The notes: generated from the sequence alone by a model not told the origin. A stretch of DNA of 64,000 nt from Theobroma cacao (GCF_000208745.1 NC_030856.1:2091659-2155658), one strand, 5' to 3'. Shown: positions 34,445-47,371, counted from the first letter of the stretch. Numbers and translations are program-made.

Positions 34445-35112
34445 TCTTTGATGATCTGAGGCTGAAAAACAATTTGGATGAGTAAAATGTTTTACAGAGA
34501 GACAAAAAGTAATTACGAAATGTTCACAAAATATCTCGCCTTTGCAGCAATACTTTTATAAAATATGTGAATCACAAGAGAACAAATTGTCCGCCGACTA
34601 ACTTGGAAATTGAAAATGCTGCACAAGTAGAAATTATTCACTGGTCATGTGTATAGTAATTAGAAATATATCTTACATGTTAGAGTAAAATCATAGTATT
34701 ATGATTCTATAAAATACTTTCTCAAAATTTAAAATATCTATTTATTTCAGTTTTTTCCTAATAGCTACAGCTTTTGTGTAACCATGCATGCTCGTCATGG
34801 GCAAGGAAAGAAGTAAAGTGCAAAATTATTATTTTTATTTTCCAAGTGAAGAACTCAAGAAGTCAAATGCATAAGTGACAAGAGAAATAAAAAGCATAGC
34901 AAAAATTATATATGGACAATATAATATGTATTGTTGAAGCTTACCTCACTTCGAAAGGATCTTCTAACGCTGCATGGATTTTTTCTTCACCAACTCCGGA
35001 GATCGGGAAAGTAAAATTAAGGACTTCTTTTCTGGATAGAAAGCAGAGAAATCCAAATACTAGAGGTAGCAGCTTTGGGTTTTTTTTTTTTTTTTGGCCT
35101 TTGTGGAGCTGA
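34445..35112 (-). promoter_or_regulatory. CNL-B 5' leader with UTR intron
   Basis: The minus-strand acceptor CAGCCTCAG|ATCATCAAAGA lies just before the ATG (exon from 34455), the same site as in CNL-A and CNL-D. A matching donor GTGAG|GTAAGC is at 34944, giving a 489-bp UTR intron. The leader exon beyond it differs from the repeated leader units of CNL-A and CNL-D, so CNL-B probably has a different promoter. Confidence 0.5.
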
Positions 35113-35139
35113 GGAAAGGAAACGTAGGGATCAAAGAAC

Positions 35140-35300
35140 AGTTTTTGTTTTTTATTTTTCTGAGTTAAAAGAAAATGAGGAAAGTAGAAACCAATGGAAA
35201 AAACGAACAGAGATTTTTTTTTTTTTTGAGTTGAAAGAAAATGAGGAAAGCAGAAACCAATGACAATAAACCAACAGAGATGCTTTTCTGTTTTTGAGTT
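35140..35300. repeat. Tandem repeat upstream of CNL-B
   Basis: The run GAGTT(A/G)AAAGAAAATGAGGAAAG, then AGAAACCAATG and ACAGAGAT, occurs twice about 70 bp apart (35162 and 35229). A third partial copy starts at about 35295. Each unit is preceded by a T-tract. It lies where the CNL-B promoter would be expected. Confidence 0.65.
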
Positions 35301-38300
35301 GAAAAATTGAGTGGAAAAATCAAGGAAAATGAAATGGAAAATTAAGGCAGAAATCAAACAAAATCTTTGGGATAGTGCAGCTCACAGATGTGGAGATGGT
35401 AGAAGAAGAAGCTTGAATGGAAACTCTATGAAGACGAAGTAGTGAGAGTAGGTATAGGAACTTTGGAACACTAATATTCAAATTAGGAACAACGGAAAAA
35501 AATTAGCAACTTGGCTTACACTTCCCATGTAAGATTCTCTTTTCTTTGATATGCGAGAGCTAATGCTATACATTGAGAAAGTTAATTTGTTTTATTTATC
35601 GTTTTTCAGTTGGCTTTTCCATAGTTTGTCCCCCTTTTGTTTTTTCTTCCCTGGTTGTGGGTGGTGCTCGAGACACAAATGTTTATTGCTCCCTCTAGCT
35701 AAAAGCTCTTTGGCCAGCATGTGCAATCAACATTATTATATAATGTTTATAGATTTGAGGATTTTTGTTTACCACTAGAGACAGTTGCATGTGAACGAAT
35801 TAGATATTCTATTCAAATTTTAATTGGGAATCAGTAAAATTTCATTAATAAAAAAATTATTTGGTGATTAAGTTTATTTAAAGGATAAATATAGTTAATG
35901 ATTAAGAGTTTTTAATGGATAGGAATTCATGGTGACAAAGTAATATGGTTTTATAAATATGGAATGTGTCTTAACTTTTAAAATTAAGATAGAGATGAGA
36001 TCTTTATATGATCTTATGTAAAAGATAATTTTTTTTAAATGGAGTTTTTTGTAAAAACTTCACAGAATTATAGAGATGTGAGAAGGAGCACGAGAAATAC
36101 AAGAAAGAGTAGGGGAAACGCAGTTTGCATGGGATCGAAAGTATTTTATGAGTTGAAACAATAGGGAGCACAGAAACTGGATTTGTTTCGAAGCTTAAGT
36201 TTAGTATTTGTTTTTATTTGTACTTTTTGTAATCTCTATGCCTATAATGAATTTTTCTGAATGCATATTAAATATTATCTCTTATATGTGCTTTATAAAT
36301 TAAATTTTCATTTGTAATTTATTTACTTAACTTACAAAATATATAGTATAAAAAGGAGGGTTTTTCTTTCTAGTTTTTTAGTGATATATTACCTTGGACT
36401 CCGCACCTGGTCTTTAAGCTCATGTGGTTAAAGCTCAGCAGAGTAATAAGATTTGGTCATTATCTTGGGCTTTACGTTGACCCAACCAGAGCAATCTACT
36501 CTCATTTTAAGGAAAGGAAGTACTTATTGTAAACCTTGAACTAGTGGGAGTAATTGTTTATATACCTTTCTCTCTTCCAAAACGTTGGTCCTATCCTTTT
36601 ATTTCGAATTTTTTCATTTTTTAGTTAATTTTCTTTTAAAAAATTATATTCTGTGGAGGGAGGACATGAGCCCGTAGTGAAAATGTATTTGTATTATCAA
36701 AATCAAATAAAAACTAAAAGAAATATCATCAAAAACAGGGGTCAAAGCCTTGTACCCTTTCTATACTTTTATCACTTCGCTTTTTCCGTTATATTTGGTC
36801 TTTGAGGTGATGGCCTTGGAGTAGTAATGTATTCTTCCAACAATTACTAGTCATTTTACAATAATAGGAAATTTTTTAGTAAAATATTTATATAATATAT
36901 TGCCCTGTTTAAATTGTGTAGGCCTCAATAAGTTAAATTTTGAGCTGATTAAATTATCGAAAATTATCCAATAAACTGTCATGGAGTTTGAAAACTTTAT
37001 CAATGGAATTAGGAGGTTGCAACATATTCATTCGGATATATTTGAAAAAATAAATAAATTAATCTGATAAATAAAAGGATATTAATTTGACAATATTTTA
37101 ATTTTACTAACAAAGTTAAAATCTCACCGAGGATGCATAGATTAATAGTCCTTAAAATAATCCCTTTGTTTTTACAATTGAGGGACATTGATCGTTACAT
37201 GCATTAGTAGTGGAGATTTGTTGCCTTTTCCTTAAAAGATCATTACATTTTTTGCTTAATTGCATGCTTGTGTTCGGCTTATATATATAGGCTTTCATTA
37301 GTGCTTGTTGAATTATGGCAGTGAAGTGTTTAGTAGAGTTGATATGAATGAAGTGACTATCCAGAGATATTGCATCGTATCGTTTTCTGCTTATTGGGTT
37401 CCATTGCTTGGAGCATTTCTGCAGTTTCTGCGTACTTATTTGCTACAACTTGAAAGAAATGAGCATGGCAAGATTGTATACAAATTTGCCTATGACTTCA
37501 AATTTAGTTCGGCTTGATCAACAAAAGAGGAAAATTTCAGTTGAGATTTTAGCATTTTGGTTACTGAATGAGTGACTCTAGGAAGATGGATAACGTTCAT
37601 GCATGCTTGCGAAGCTCGTTTGGTAATATATAGCACAAAAAGCATAGTGAACCCAACTTCGAAACACATGGATGCCATCTATTTTTCTAACAACAGCCGT
37701 GGCAAGCGTGAGCATACCAATTCTAAGTTCTAACATTGGGTTTAGACCACTTTATCAAATTTCAAAGCCTTTCTTTAGTGCTTTTTTCCCCTGGATTTCT
37801 TGGTAGAATTAACTGGTGCCGTAAAAGAGGGCCATGTTGGGGATGGCAGGGGACGGATTAGTGTAATTTTTTTATATTTATAATTGAAACAAATTAGAGG
37901 AATGCAGATTAGGGGACAGTAGATTATGGAAACGGTGGAAGACATTTCAGCAGGTGGATTCTTTAAAGGAGGTGATAGGCAGTGTATTATTCTGTGAGTG
38001 CTGATTTTTTGGCAAAGGAAGGTGCAAGGAGAGAAAGTTTTTATTGGATATTGTCATTACCTTGAGATTTACATTGAGCCAGTGGGATTAATTATTATTA
38101 TTATTTTTTTGTTTTTAAGAAAAAGAACCACTTTTTGTAAACCGTGAACTAATGGAGGCAATTGGTTTTATATACATATTGCTCTTGCAAAACATTGTAA
38201 TTTAGAAATTTAGAAGTAGAGGTATACGTTGATCCCTTCATTAATTCGACAACTTCCATATAAAACAAAAGCTCAGCAGATGAAGACGAAGCTAGCAGCT

Positions 38301-38924
38301 AGCTTGGAGGGAAGTGTGTAAGGCACTAAGCAGCTAGCAGTACAATTCCTGGCCTCAGTCATGGTTCACTTTTTGCCTATGGAGACGCAATCTCTTTTTA
38401 TAATCAATTTGTTTTCATTTGACACTCTGTTTAAGATGTAGTAGCTCAATCTCAGCCATATACACGAATAAAATAAAACGACGGTATTTACTTGGTTAAT
38501 TGGTTGTTAGCCAACTTGATGGAAATCTAGTAATTAAAAGCCAAAGGAAAATATCATCAAAATCAGGGGCCAAAGCCTTTCGCCTTTTTTATAGTTGATG
38601 CTCCTTCCAGCTTTTACCACATTGCTTTTTCCTTTACACTTGGTCTTTGAGGTGATAGCCTTGGAATAGTAATGAGAACCACCCAAAACCAATTAAAGTA
38701 GATGATAGATGAAAGAAAGAAATGAGAATACTTGTTAATTTGCTACTAAGTAGCAGCAGCTAGTCAAATTCAGATTTATGCATTAACATAGTTTCACCTT
38801 CTTGTTAAAATTTATTCTGATTCTTCTGATGTAGCTTTATTTACCCAGCAGCGAGCCTTCAAAATCAAACAAAGTGGGACATGAAGAACAAAAATTAGCT
38901 TGGGACAATCTTCAACCGAAGAAG
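35301..38924. other. Intergenic region with an internal duplication, no gene seen
   Basis: Two segments, about 36430-36860 and 38040-38680, share ordered landmarks: TTGTAAACC.TGAACTA, AAATATCATCAAAA.CAGGGG and GGTCTTTGAGGTGATGGCCTTGGA or its variant. The rest is AT-rich. Short frames at 35551-35778 and 37305-37517 have no recognisable similarity and poor context, so they are not called. Confidence 0.5.
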
Positions 38925-41490
38925 TCAAATTTGGAAATACAAGATGGTAACATTATATAATAATTGAGGGAGCACTATTTGCTTCTCTTTCTGGGTACTT
39001 ACTTCTTCATCTGCAATTCCAAATAGTTGCTCTAGTTCAGAAGATCCTTCGACTGTGATTATTTCTAGTTTTGGCAGAGCAACATTAACCGGAAACAGAC
39101 TTTTCATTTTATTTCAGTAACCAACACAAAATCGATTCTTTCAACAACCCCAACCCCCGCATAAGCCAGAATTTCAATTTCATTACTTTTGGAAATGAGA
39201 AAAACAAGAAACTGAGTGCGTACTGGTAATATTCACAGTCAAACGTATTGCATATTTCATCTGATGGTAAAGGTTGTTGCATCATATTTGATAAACAAAG
39301 AGGAGATATTCGGGATTTTTTTTTCTTAATTTTAATTTGGGCATTGAAATTTTATTAAAGAGTGTTAGGCCTTGAAAAAGGGGAAGATGTTTTTGGCATA
39401 GAAACTTCAAGGACTTTATATTTTTCTTCTTCCAATTGCCATTGGTTTGTAAGCAAAGATGGGAGTAAGGAATGCAGTTGCCAAATCTAACAAGTTTGTT
39501 TCACAATTGAGGGGCTATGTGATCTGATGTCTCAGGGTGAAGATTTGTTACTTTTTCTCCCAGCGTTTTACAAGCATGGAAAACCATGGGGAAATTTGTT
39601 GATGTCTGACTCAGACATGCAAGTAGACATTACAAATCAACTAAACATTGTAAAAGAGAAGCAAAGATCAACCAGCTGCAAGTCAACTAAACACAGAGAA
39701 AAACCATGTTGCTCACAGTCCTTTCCCAAGTCAGAGAGGTATAACTCCTGCAAAGACATAAATATATCATAATTTCATTAGAAATTGAATAGATTACAAA
39801 GGGCCAAGACACTGTTGCCTAAATATTGGAAGAGAAAAATGTCTTGAATCCCAAAGAAAGAACATATATCACTCTATGCATCTAATTAATCATAACTCAA
39901 GCAATTACTTTAATATACGATTGATTATAAGTGTACGTTAATAAACTCAGTTACAAAGATCAATTAACATATGACCTCAAAAGTACAAAGCTTTCATATT
40001 ATTTCAAAAAAATTTAGATAAGCTCATATCTTTTTATTGTATTTAATTAAATTTTTTAAATATTAATTTTCAATATCCAAACCTTTTTTTTTTTGGATAA
40101 AACCCATAGATGATGGTTAATCCTTTAACATGCGATAATAACTCCGTCACTGCATGCAATTGAACTTCCTAATAAATTCACAACAAAATGGAAGATACTA
40201 GAAAAATTGGAAAGGTAGATAATACACCTTAAATCAGAATTGAAATATTTTTATATGTGTAAAAATTAGAGATTTGGGCCAAAAGAAAATTTTGTACCTT
40301 TTCTTTAAAGCTTATTAAAGTAGAAAAATAAACTAAAGTTTGGAGTATAAATAGTGTATAGTATATATACAGGTAAATGTCAATGTAATAAAAGTTTTCG
40401 ATGGGAAAGATGTTTTCTTATGAAATAAACAATCAACTAATAAGTATCAAAAGAAACATTGGAACAAATGAAAATATAACAAAATTACCTTCAACTGAGA
40501 CTGCGACGTAAGTCTTTGTGGATCTTGGGAATGAGTCATTAATTGGGGTTGGGGACTAATATTGCAAGGGTCAAAATCTTTCGAAGATGGTAACATGGCA
40601 GAATAATTTCTTGGACAAAAGCTCCTCAAGTTTTTCAAGTTTTCAAGTGTTTAAATCTGTTATTGAGGGAGCACAATACGGTGCCCATCCTTTTCTTTTC
40701 CCATGTTGGAGACATGCATTAATTGAGGGCAATCAATTATCTGAACCGATTCCAAGTACGGAAGTCCTTGAGCCAAAGTGATTGGAAACACATATTTCAA
40801 GCTTTTGCAACTAGCTGTCTGAAGAGATTTCAATCTTGGCCAGCATAGAGAATAGCAATCCATAATTGAAACTATTTCATCCCCATTTTCTGTTTCTATG
40901 ATTAAATGCTCTAAAGAGTCGGTTTTCTCTATATGGAGTTCTTCCAGATGCTTCATAGATTGAGTAAGGGCAGGCAAAAAGAGATATACAAGCTTAGAAC
41001 ATGACCAAATTCTCATAGTCGTTAAGACTTCGGAGATTAACAAAATGGGCAGATCCTCTCCATATGCATCTCAATTTTGGTAATGACTCAAGCTCCAAAC
41101 AAGTTAAATTTGATAGTACTTGTGCCTCATTTTCCTCACATAAAGAATAACACATAAAAGTTGAGAGATATAAAGCGTCTTCTTTGCATCTTTGATACTT
41201 ATGCAGTATCGCCAGCCCCAACTAGGACACCAATTGAAATACTTGTTACGCTCTATTTCTTCTTCCAAACTCTGAGCTTCTCCCAATTCTATCTCTGCCT
41301 TTGTTAGCCACTCCTTAACGTCCTTCTTAATTACCTCAGTTTGCCTTACAGCCTCATCGACATCATCTTGCACCTGATCTTTTTTCGATTGAAGTGCTTT
41401 TCGCTGCTTCTTGAAATCTTCAACAATTTTGGCAAAACAGAAAAAGAAAGTGAGATAAGGTCATGCTTATTCTTTTGCCAGATTCCCTAC
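38925..41490 (-). pseudogene. CNL-C: pseudogene with coiled coil joined to LRRs, NB-ARC deleted
   Basis: From right to left on the minus strand: a degraded N-terminus (41490-41440, two stops after GNLAKE); a coiled coil with VKEWLTKAEIELGEAQ and a CPSWGWRYC motif (41430-41180); then directly an LRR exon starting at 41134 with ENEAQVLSNL, homologous to exon 3 of CNL-B, frameshifted near 41030 and with two stops near 40655; its donor is at 40488. A stub of the next exon start (EVQLHAVTELL) lies near 40130-40173, and a relic of the CNL-B exon-6 type (ELYLSDLG near 39754 to KSLFPVNVALPKLEI at 39107-38925). P-loop, kinase-2 and MHD motifs are all missing. The gene order matches CNL-B, so it is probably a deletion derivative of a CNL-B-like gene. 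Confidence 0.8.
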
Positions 41491-41499
41491 AGCATGTAA

Positions 41500-42020
41500 A
41501 ACTGCGGATGGCAATTGTATTCAGCCTGCAACAACATTGCCCGTAGACTAGAAAACTCAATATCACAGAGAAGGAAGGAAAGATATGGGATGAAACAAGA
41601 AAGGGAACCAAAATAAAAAAACAAAAAAGAGATGAAGGAACCTGACCCTCTCAAAGAAATAAAAACCACAACATTGTACACCAGCCAATGAAAACCCACA
41701 ACCTTAAAACATGTCGTATCAAAGCAACACCTTAAGTGCCCTTGAAGAGTGGACCAGTTTCAAGCCACAGTAGAGCAACCACACCTCACTGCAAAATACA
41801 ATAAAAATAAAACACATTAAGCACAACGTATATAATGTCAGAAAATGATAATGGCAGATGTAGCGAGCATAGACAAACTAGTCATTTCATTTGTTTTTTA
41901 TTAACCTTCCATGCAATTAAAGTAACAAAGGGTGGTCAAACAGATTCAGCATGCTTGCATTCTTTCTGCTTTTGCTAAGAGCCAGGAATAATTATGAAAA
42001 TATGTATAATTCGTAAAATC
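41500..42020. other. Possible 3' UTR/flank of the RBP45/47 pseudogene
   Basis: No coding sequence was recognised. The segment separates the end of CNL-C from the C-terminal exon of the RBP45/47-like pseudogene and probably contains the latter's 3' UTR. CNL homology stops at about 41490. Confidence 0.35.
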
Positions 42021-45000
42021 ATGTTTACCTGCTGTGGTTGTTGGTAAGCTTATGGTTGCTGGTAATTCCCATATCCAAGATAGCCCCCATAGGACATGTT
42101 AGGATCTTGGGGAGGAGGTGCATATCCATATGCTTCAAATCCTTGAGCATATCCATAATATCCACCATTCCACTAGGCCTGATCTGGTTGAGCCTGAAAC
42201 TCCAACAGATTTCCCTCTTAGTTTGTAGAAATATATATAGCAAGGTTTTAATTACAAAATACCATGATTTTAAATACAAAACCTGATTGCTTGAAGGACT
42301 ACATCCCCATGAAAGTCAAATGTTTCTTCCTCCTAATACGATGCCATTCAAAACTGATAAAGCTTGCTCTGCGTTAGTCCTGAAGTATATCAAATTGCAG
42401 AATAAATTAATATAATATAATAATATTTCACGCACTTAAATATTCGGAAGAATTTACAGCTTACCTATTAGCATATTGAACAAAACCACAACGCTTGTTA
42501 GCAGGAATTTTTACATGAACTACCTCACCCAGCTGGCTAAATATTTGTTTTAATTGGTCTTCAGAAACACTAGGATCCAAACCACCAACAAATATCTGCA
42601 TTTAAGCATGTAAGATTTCAGTCGACCACACCATGAAATAAGCATATTAATATATATAAAAAAGCTACCCACTGTGGTATTATTTGGATCATTCTCGCCA
42701 GGATTTCCTTGAGTATTTGGGTAAGAAGCTGCAAATGACAAATACATGTAAACTACAATAGAATGAGATGATAAAAAAGCTCATTGCTTCTCAAAACTCA
42801 AATTAAACATTGTTGAAAAAACCAAGCATTAAGATAATACACTTAAAAATACTAAAAAAGTTCTAAAAAATTCCCTCCATGGCATGCAAAAGAACAAAAA
42901 TGTAAAACCACCAGCTATACATCACTCAAAAGTTACAATTACAACCATAAACCTCTTTGGGTTACATCAAGGCTTACCATTACCAGGGAAAGTGAAAAGT
43001 ATCAGACTAAATGGATTTCAATAGTAGCCCATAAAGAAATCATTAATTACATTACACTCAGGGAATCGGTAAAGGTCCTATTCTTTCATTAACCTTTTAC
43101 AATAGCATGAAAAGGAGAAAAAGGAAAATTGAAATCAGAGACTTAACTTTTCTCTGCACTTGACATGAAATATTTCCTTTTGCTCCTTTCTTTCACACAT
43201 TTTTTGTAAGGGGGAGGGGAGGGAGGGAGGAAGCTGTCAGGGCTTAAATAGAATGATTCACAACTTCAACTTCAAAGATTATGTTTTAGTAGAAAGAACC
43301 TATCTGCTAAACTAATTTCAGAAATGCTTTAACATTCTCTGCGTAGACAGAAACCTATAGAGATTATATTAGCAGCCACAAAATGATAAGATGAAGAACA
43401 TATTTAGAAAATAAGGAAATTCCTCTAAACTGAAGTGATGCAAAACCTCAAATGACAAGTAGAAAAAGAATGCCTTGAAAATGCAATATTAATACTGGTA
43501 GATTCATACACAGCTAGGCCATCACTATTTAGGTTTTGGCAATAAAGCATGCACGAGTGATCCACTTCCATTGAGGTTAAATCCATTAACTGAAAATGCC
43601 TTTAACTACAAGTCCCAGGTTTCTTTCCTGACTCAATTTGTCCTCATTTGTAACAGAGCAATAGAATGAGGACAAAGAAGTTACTATAACGTTTAAAAGA
43701 AGCACAGATATAAAATGCAATAGAACAAAAATTGCCCCAAGGCTCAATAACAGAATGGTGCATGATAACATCCATACCAACTTTACCCATGGCTGCTTCA
43801 CCTAGTTTTGAGCATTACAGCTTGAATTTAAAGGAAACAAAGAGAAGAGTGTAAACATATGCAAGTATCAAAAGGGAACTTATCTACGACGAACTTAGAA
43901 AAAAAAGGTTTCTGGAGTGGTAAAAGTATCTAAAAAAAGATTCAAAGGAAACATGTTGGGAAAACTGAAACAACTTGTACTTGACTGGAATACTTGATAA
44001 GGAACTAGAAAAGTAATTTACGAATGTAGCACAAATACTGCCACGAGAAAATGAGGCTTACGATATAAACAAAGTAACTGACCTAAAATGGGGCCACGCA
44101 TTAAAGTGGGATCATTTCAGCTGATACCAGTTCCAGGCTCCCCAAAATGAGAGCCTTTTTGGTGTCCTGCTTTAAGACAACATGAGTTTTAAATAAGTTT
44201 GTGAACGTTTTAATATAATTAAACGTGCCCAAGTTTGCAAAGGCAAACTGAAAGGAAATGACTTTGTATAAATTCTGCCGATCTTCAAGTGCATAACTGA
44301 AAGAATTCAAATTTTAAGGACACTGTAACAACTAACAAGTAACAACCTCGACTCAGAAAATTAAAACCCAAAAACAAAAATAGAATAACCAACAAGCATT
44401 CAACTTGTCAAGTCAAAGTTCTCTAAGATAAATCATGGCAGATAAAAACTATAAAAAAACCAAGCAACCTTCATGTTAGTTTGCCAAGATCTATTGATGA
44501 GCATGAAAAATGCTCTGTAGAAAAGAGTAAAACCAGAAAACTAGAAGAAGAGAAAAACTGATCAGGAAATTGGAAGAAGAAAAACTAACTTCTCATCGAG
44601 TCAAGAGTCTGTTACACCTATTTATACACAAGTCATGCTGACATCAAAGAAAGCCAATCCTAATTACAAAATAATTAAATATATAATCAGATATCTATTT
44701 ACACTTGGACACGTGTATGTATTTAACACTTCATATGAAAATCAAGATAAATAATGAATTTAACATAACCCGTTTGCTTATTCCTAATCAGCTTAGCTGA
44801 AGCCACCTAAACTATCCCAAAAAAATTAAACTTCCTTTAATTACTTTTTACTGATTTTATTACTTAAGTAGTTAAGTTTAAAAGGAAAAGAAAGGAAATT
44901 CATTTAAATAACAAAAGGGAATAATATTTTGATTTATTAAAATGTATATAAAACTGTGAATTTTATTGGACTATATTTGCTCCGTTTAATTAAATTTTAT

Positions 45001-45434
45001 TATATTTTTTTACTATTTTACTATTTACTTAGGCACTCTTAAATCTTTTTTTTTTCTAAAAGCCCCTAATTTTTTTTTCTAAAATAATATAATTAACTAA
45101 TTAATTACCTCTCCAGTGTGAGCGAAGATGTTGATGAGGTAATTCTCATCCATCCACTGCTAAAGATCACCGATCTAGAAGGATCGAATCTCACTGGAGC
45201 CGCAACGGCTGAATCGGTGGAGTACTGCTGCATCTGACCTAGCGGAGGAACGGGTTGTGGAGCCCAGTCGGAAGGTGGAGGAACCGGCTGACCCGCCTGT
45301 TGCTGCTGTTGTTGTTGTTGCATCATCATCCACGGCTGCTATTGCGGTTGCTGCTGGTACTGCTGGGTTTGAGACTGATCAGCTGCCATGGACTGCGGTG
45401 GAGCTACACCTCCTGCTGGGGGTTGTTGCATCAT
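42020..45434 (-). pseudogene. RBP45/RBP47-like oligouridylate/poly(A)-binding protein, pseudogene
   Basis: Exon 1 (45109-45434) encodes the Gln-rich start (MMQQPPAGGVAPPQ) and the first part of RRM1, ending DENYLINIFAHTGE before a GTAATT donor. Later exons are 42673-42728 (NTQGNPGENDPNNTT), 42465-42595 (RRM3, FVGGLDPSVSEDQL.. to CGFVQYAN), one near 42290-42380 (AEQALSVLNGIVLGG) and a Tyr/Gly-rich tail at 42023-42200 (NGGYYGYAQGFEAYGYAPP). Stops: TAG 45339-45341 in the Q-rich region, TAG at 45175-45177 and 45160-45162 in RRM1, TGA after LGGRNI, and two in the tail. A frameshift lies between the Q-rich part and RRM1. Exons for the rest of RRM1 and for RRM2 were not found in 42.7-45.1 kb. Introns are kept, so it arose by DNA duplication, not reverse transcription. 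Functional relatives bind RNA and shuttle to stress granules. Confidence 0.85.
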
Positions 45435-45540
45435 ACTCGATAGATAGATAGATAGGGAAGAGAATCGGGAGATCTCAGAGAGGAGAGGAAACCCAAGTGG
45501 GGAATTGAAATTTTATAAAGAGAGGATTTTGTTTTATTGA
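45435..45540 (-). promoter_or_regulatory. 5' UTR and TATA-like region of the RBP45/47 pseudogene
   Basis: The minus strand has CTTTATAAAATTTC near 45510-45525, a reasonable TATA box, followed by a purine/pyrimidine-rich leader and (CTAT)n/(GATA)n at about 45440-45456 just before the ATG. The promoter survived with the dead gene; whether it is active is unknown. Confidence 0.4.
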
Positions 45541-45674
45541 CCAGAGGATGCTTGTCGGGGTAACACGTGGAGAATAGGAATTACGTGGCAGTAATGGGCT
45601 TTTGATAGGGTAAATCGAGTATTCGGCTTGGTATGGGCTAGATTGGGCTGAGTTTGGGCTAAAATTCTTTTTCT

Positions 45675-47371
45675 TTGTTAATAAAAAACGTTTCTTAAGG
45701 ATGTAATAAAAAAAGTTTTAAAAAAGAATTTTTATAGACAATTGAAATTTGGTGTTAATAAGCATAGCAAAATTTTTTGAAAATTAAGTAATTAAATGGA
45801 ATTGAAATTTGAAAATTATTAATATATTTTTATGGTATAAAAATTAATTATTATTTTATTTTATTCCCTTTATAAATTTTATGACTTATAATTATGATGA
45901 TTTAGTAGATGTCTGATAAATTATTTCTTAATCTATTAAATAGGAAAATTTTTTTATCATTTCCCTTCGTCTCATTATCTTTGTTCTTTATTGATTTTTT
46001 TGTTAAATAAACTCTGACTTTGATCATTATTTTTAAAAACATTGTAAAGTTATAAAATTTTGAATTTTAAACATTTAAAATTTTTTTTTGAATTTTTAAT
46101 TTTATATAGTAGTCGTTTAATATGGTAAGAAAAGTACAACATGGTAAGAAAAGAAATTAAATTGAACTTAATAATTCTAAGTGCATGCAGAAATGGTCCA
46201 ATCCCTTTTTATAATTTTTATTGTAAGCATTACTTGGTAAAATTTTCTTCTATCAATGAGTAATTACTTCATTTTAAATGCTTTTTGCGAACTTGTTGCC
46301 TGGACTTTACTACCATGGCCAGATCTTATAGGTTGGAGTACTAATCAAACTCTCAATATTTCAATAAATCACTTAAAACCTTCATAAAATAAAAATCTAC
46401 TTGGCTTGTATAGGGAAATTAAAGTTTAATTTCTGACGCAGGAGCGTCAATGATTGTATTTTATTAAATTTAGTTTTTGCTAATTTAGTTGATTTATGAT
46501 TTATTTTCTTTATTTTATTTAAATTAGGATTCTTTTCTTATTTTTATTTTAATACTTTTAAGAATTAGTATTTGATTAGGATAGTTATGTTCTATTTAGG
46601 AATAGAACACCTATTTTATTTAAATCTCTTATTAATTATTCTAATTGTATTAGATAACTAGGAGTAGAGTTTTATTAGGATTTGGGCCTATAATACTATA
46701 AATAGGACCCTTAGGCTTAGTTACGAGACATTCAGAATTGAGAGTTAATAAATAATATTTTCTTAAGCAGGAGTGCTTATTTCTCTAGACTCTTTTAAAG
46801 GGTAAGAGGTTTTAATATCTTTGGCCTAGCCAACCAAAGTGGGATTTTGGCTATTTTTCACCTTAGTGGGGTTTTCAACCTTGCCAAGATTGGTGATTCA
46901 CCTTAGTGGGGTTTTCAACCTCGCCACGATTGGTGTTTTTCATAACGCCTAGGTGTCTTTACAACGCCCCGGCGTCAATTTCCCATGTCTTGATTTAAAA
47001 TATAGAAATAAGGATAAGAAATAGAAGAATTTTAAGCTTATTCTTCTACTAATTGTGGATGCAGTGAGAAACATAACATTGATTAGGTAAATTACTGAAA
47101 GCAAGTGATCCCTTTGCTTGACAACTCTGTGAAGCCAACATCTTGATCAACCCAAAGCACAATAATTTCAACTACCTGTTTTTTTTTTTTTTTTGTTTAT
47201 GTAAATAATAAAGATTAGCACAAGTAAACTACTAAAACTTGATTAGGACTAGGCAAACAAGTGAGAGAAATGAAAATGGAAAGTAGCCTTTGATCTACCT
47301 GTGTTTAGTTAATGGCTCCAACATACTCATTGATGTTTAAACATGCCTTTGCAACTTCCCCTGCAATCATC
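45675..47371 (-). repeat. CNL-D 3' flank (block C), interrupted by a solo LTR
   Basis: Collinear with block B downstream of CNL-B and block A at 13-14 kb (TTTTTATAGACAATTGAAATTTGG at 45730, GCATTACTTGGTAAAAT near 46227). The solo LTR at 46434-46977 is present only in this copy. This block contains the presumed 3' UTR of CNL-D. Confidence 0.65.
46434..46977. mobile_element. Solo LTR with 5-bp target duplication
   Basis: A 544-bp segment is absent from the homologous positions in blocks A (13850) and B (23840). It starts TGACGCAGGAGCGTCA and ends CGCCCCGGCGTCA, so it has the TG..CA ends of an LTR and inverted TGACGC/GCGTCA termini. It is flanked by ATTTC on both sides (46429-46433 and 46978-46982), the 5-bp duplication left by a retroviral-type integrase. 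A TATA box (CTATAAATAGG near 46697) precedes a leader-like part with repeated CACCTTAGTGGGGTTTTCAA. No internal region is present. Copia or gypsy membership cannot be decided. Confidence 0.85.

Noticed and set aside
35551..35778. Small plus-strand frame between CNL-B and CNL-C (also 37305-37517 and 63789-63986)
   Set aside because: No recognisable similarity, no supporting splice or promoter context, and length expected by chance.
45255..45451. Plus-strand frames rich in Leu or Ala/Val
   Set aside because: Antisense of the Gln-rich codons of the RBP45/47 pseudogene.
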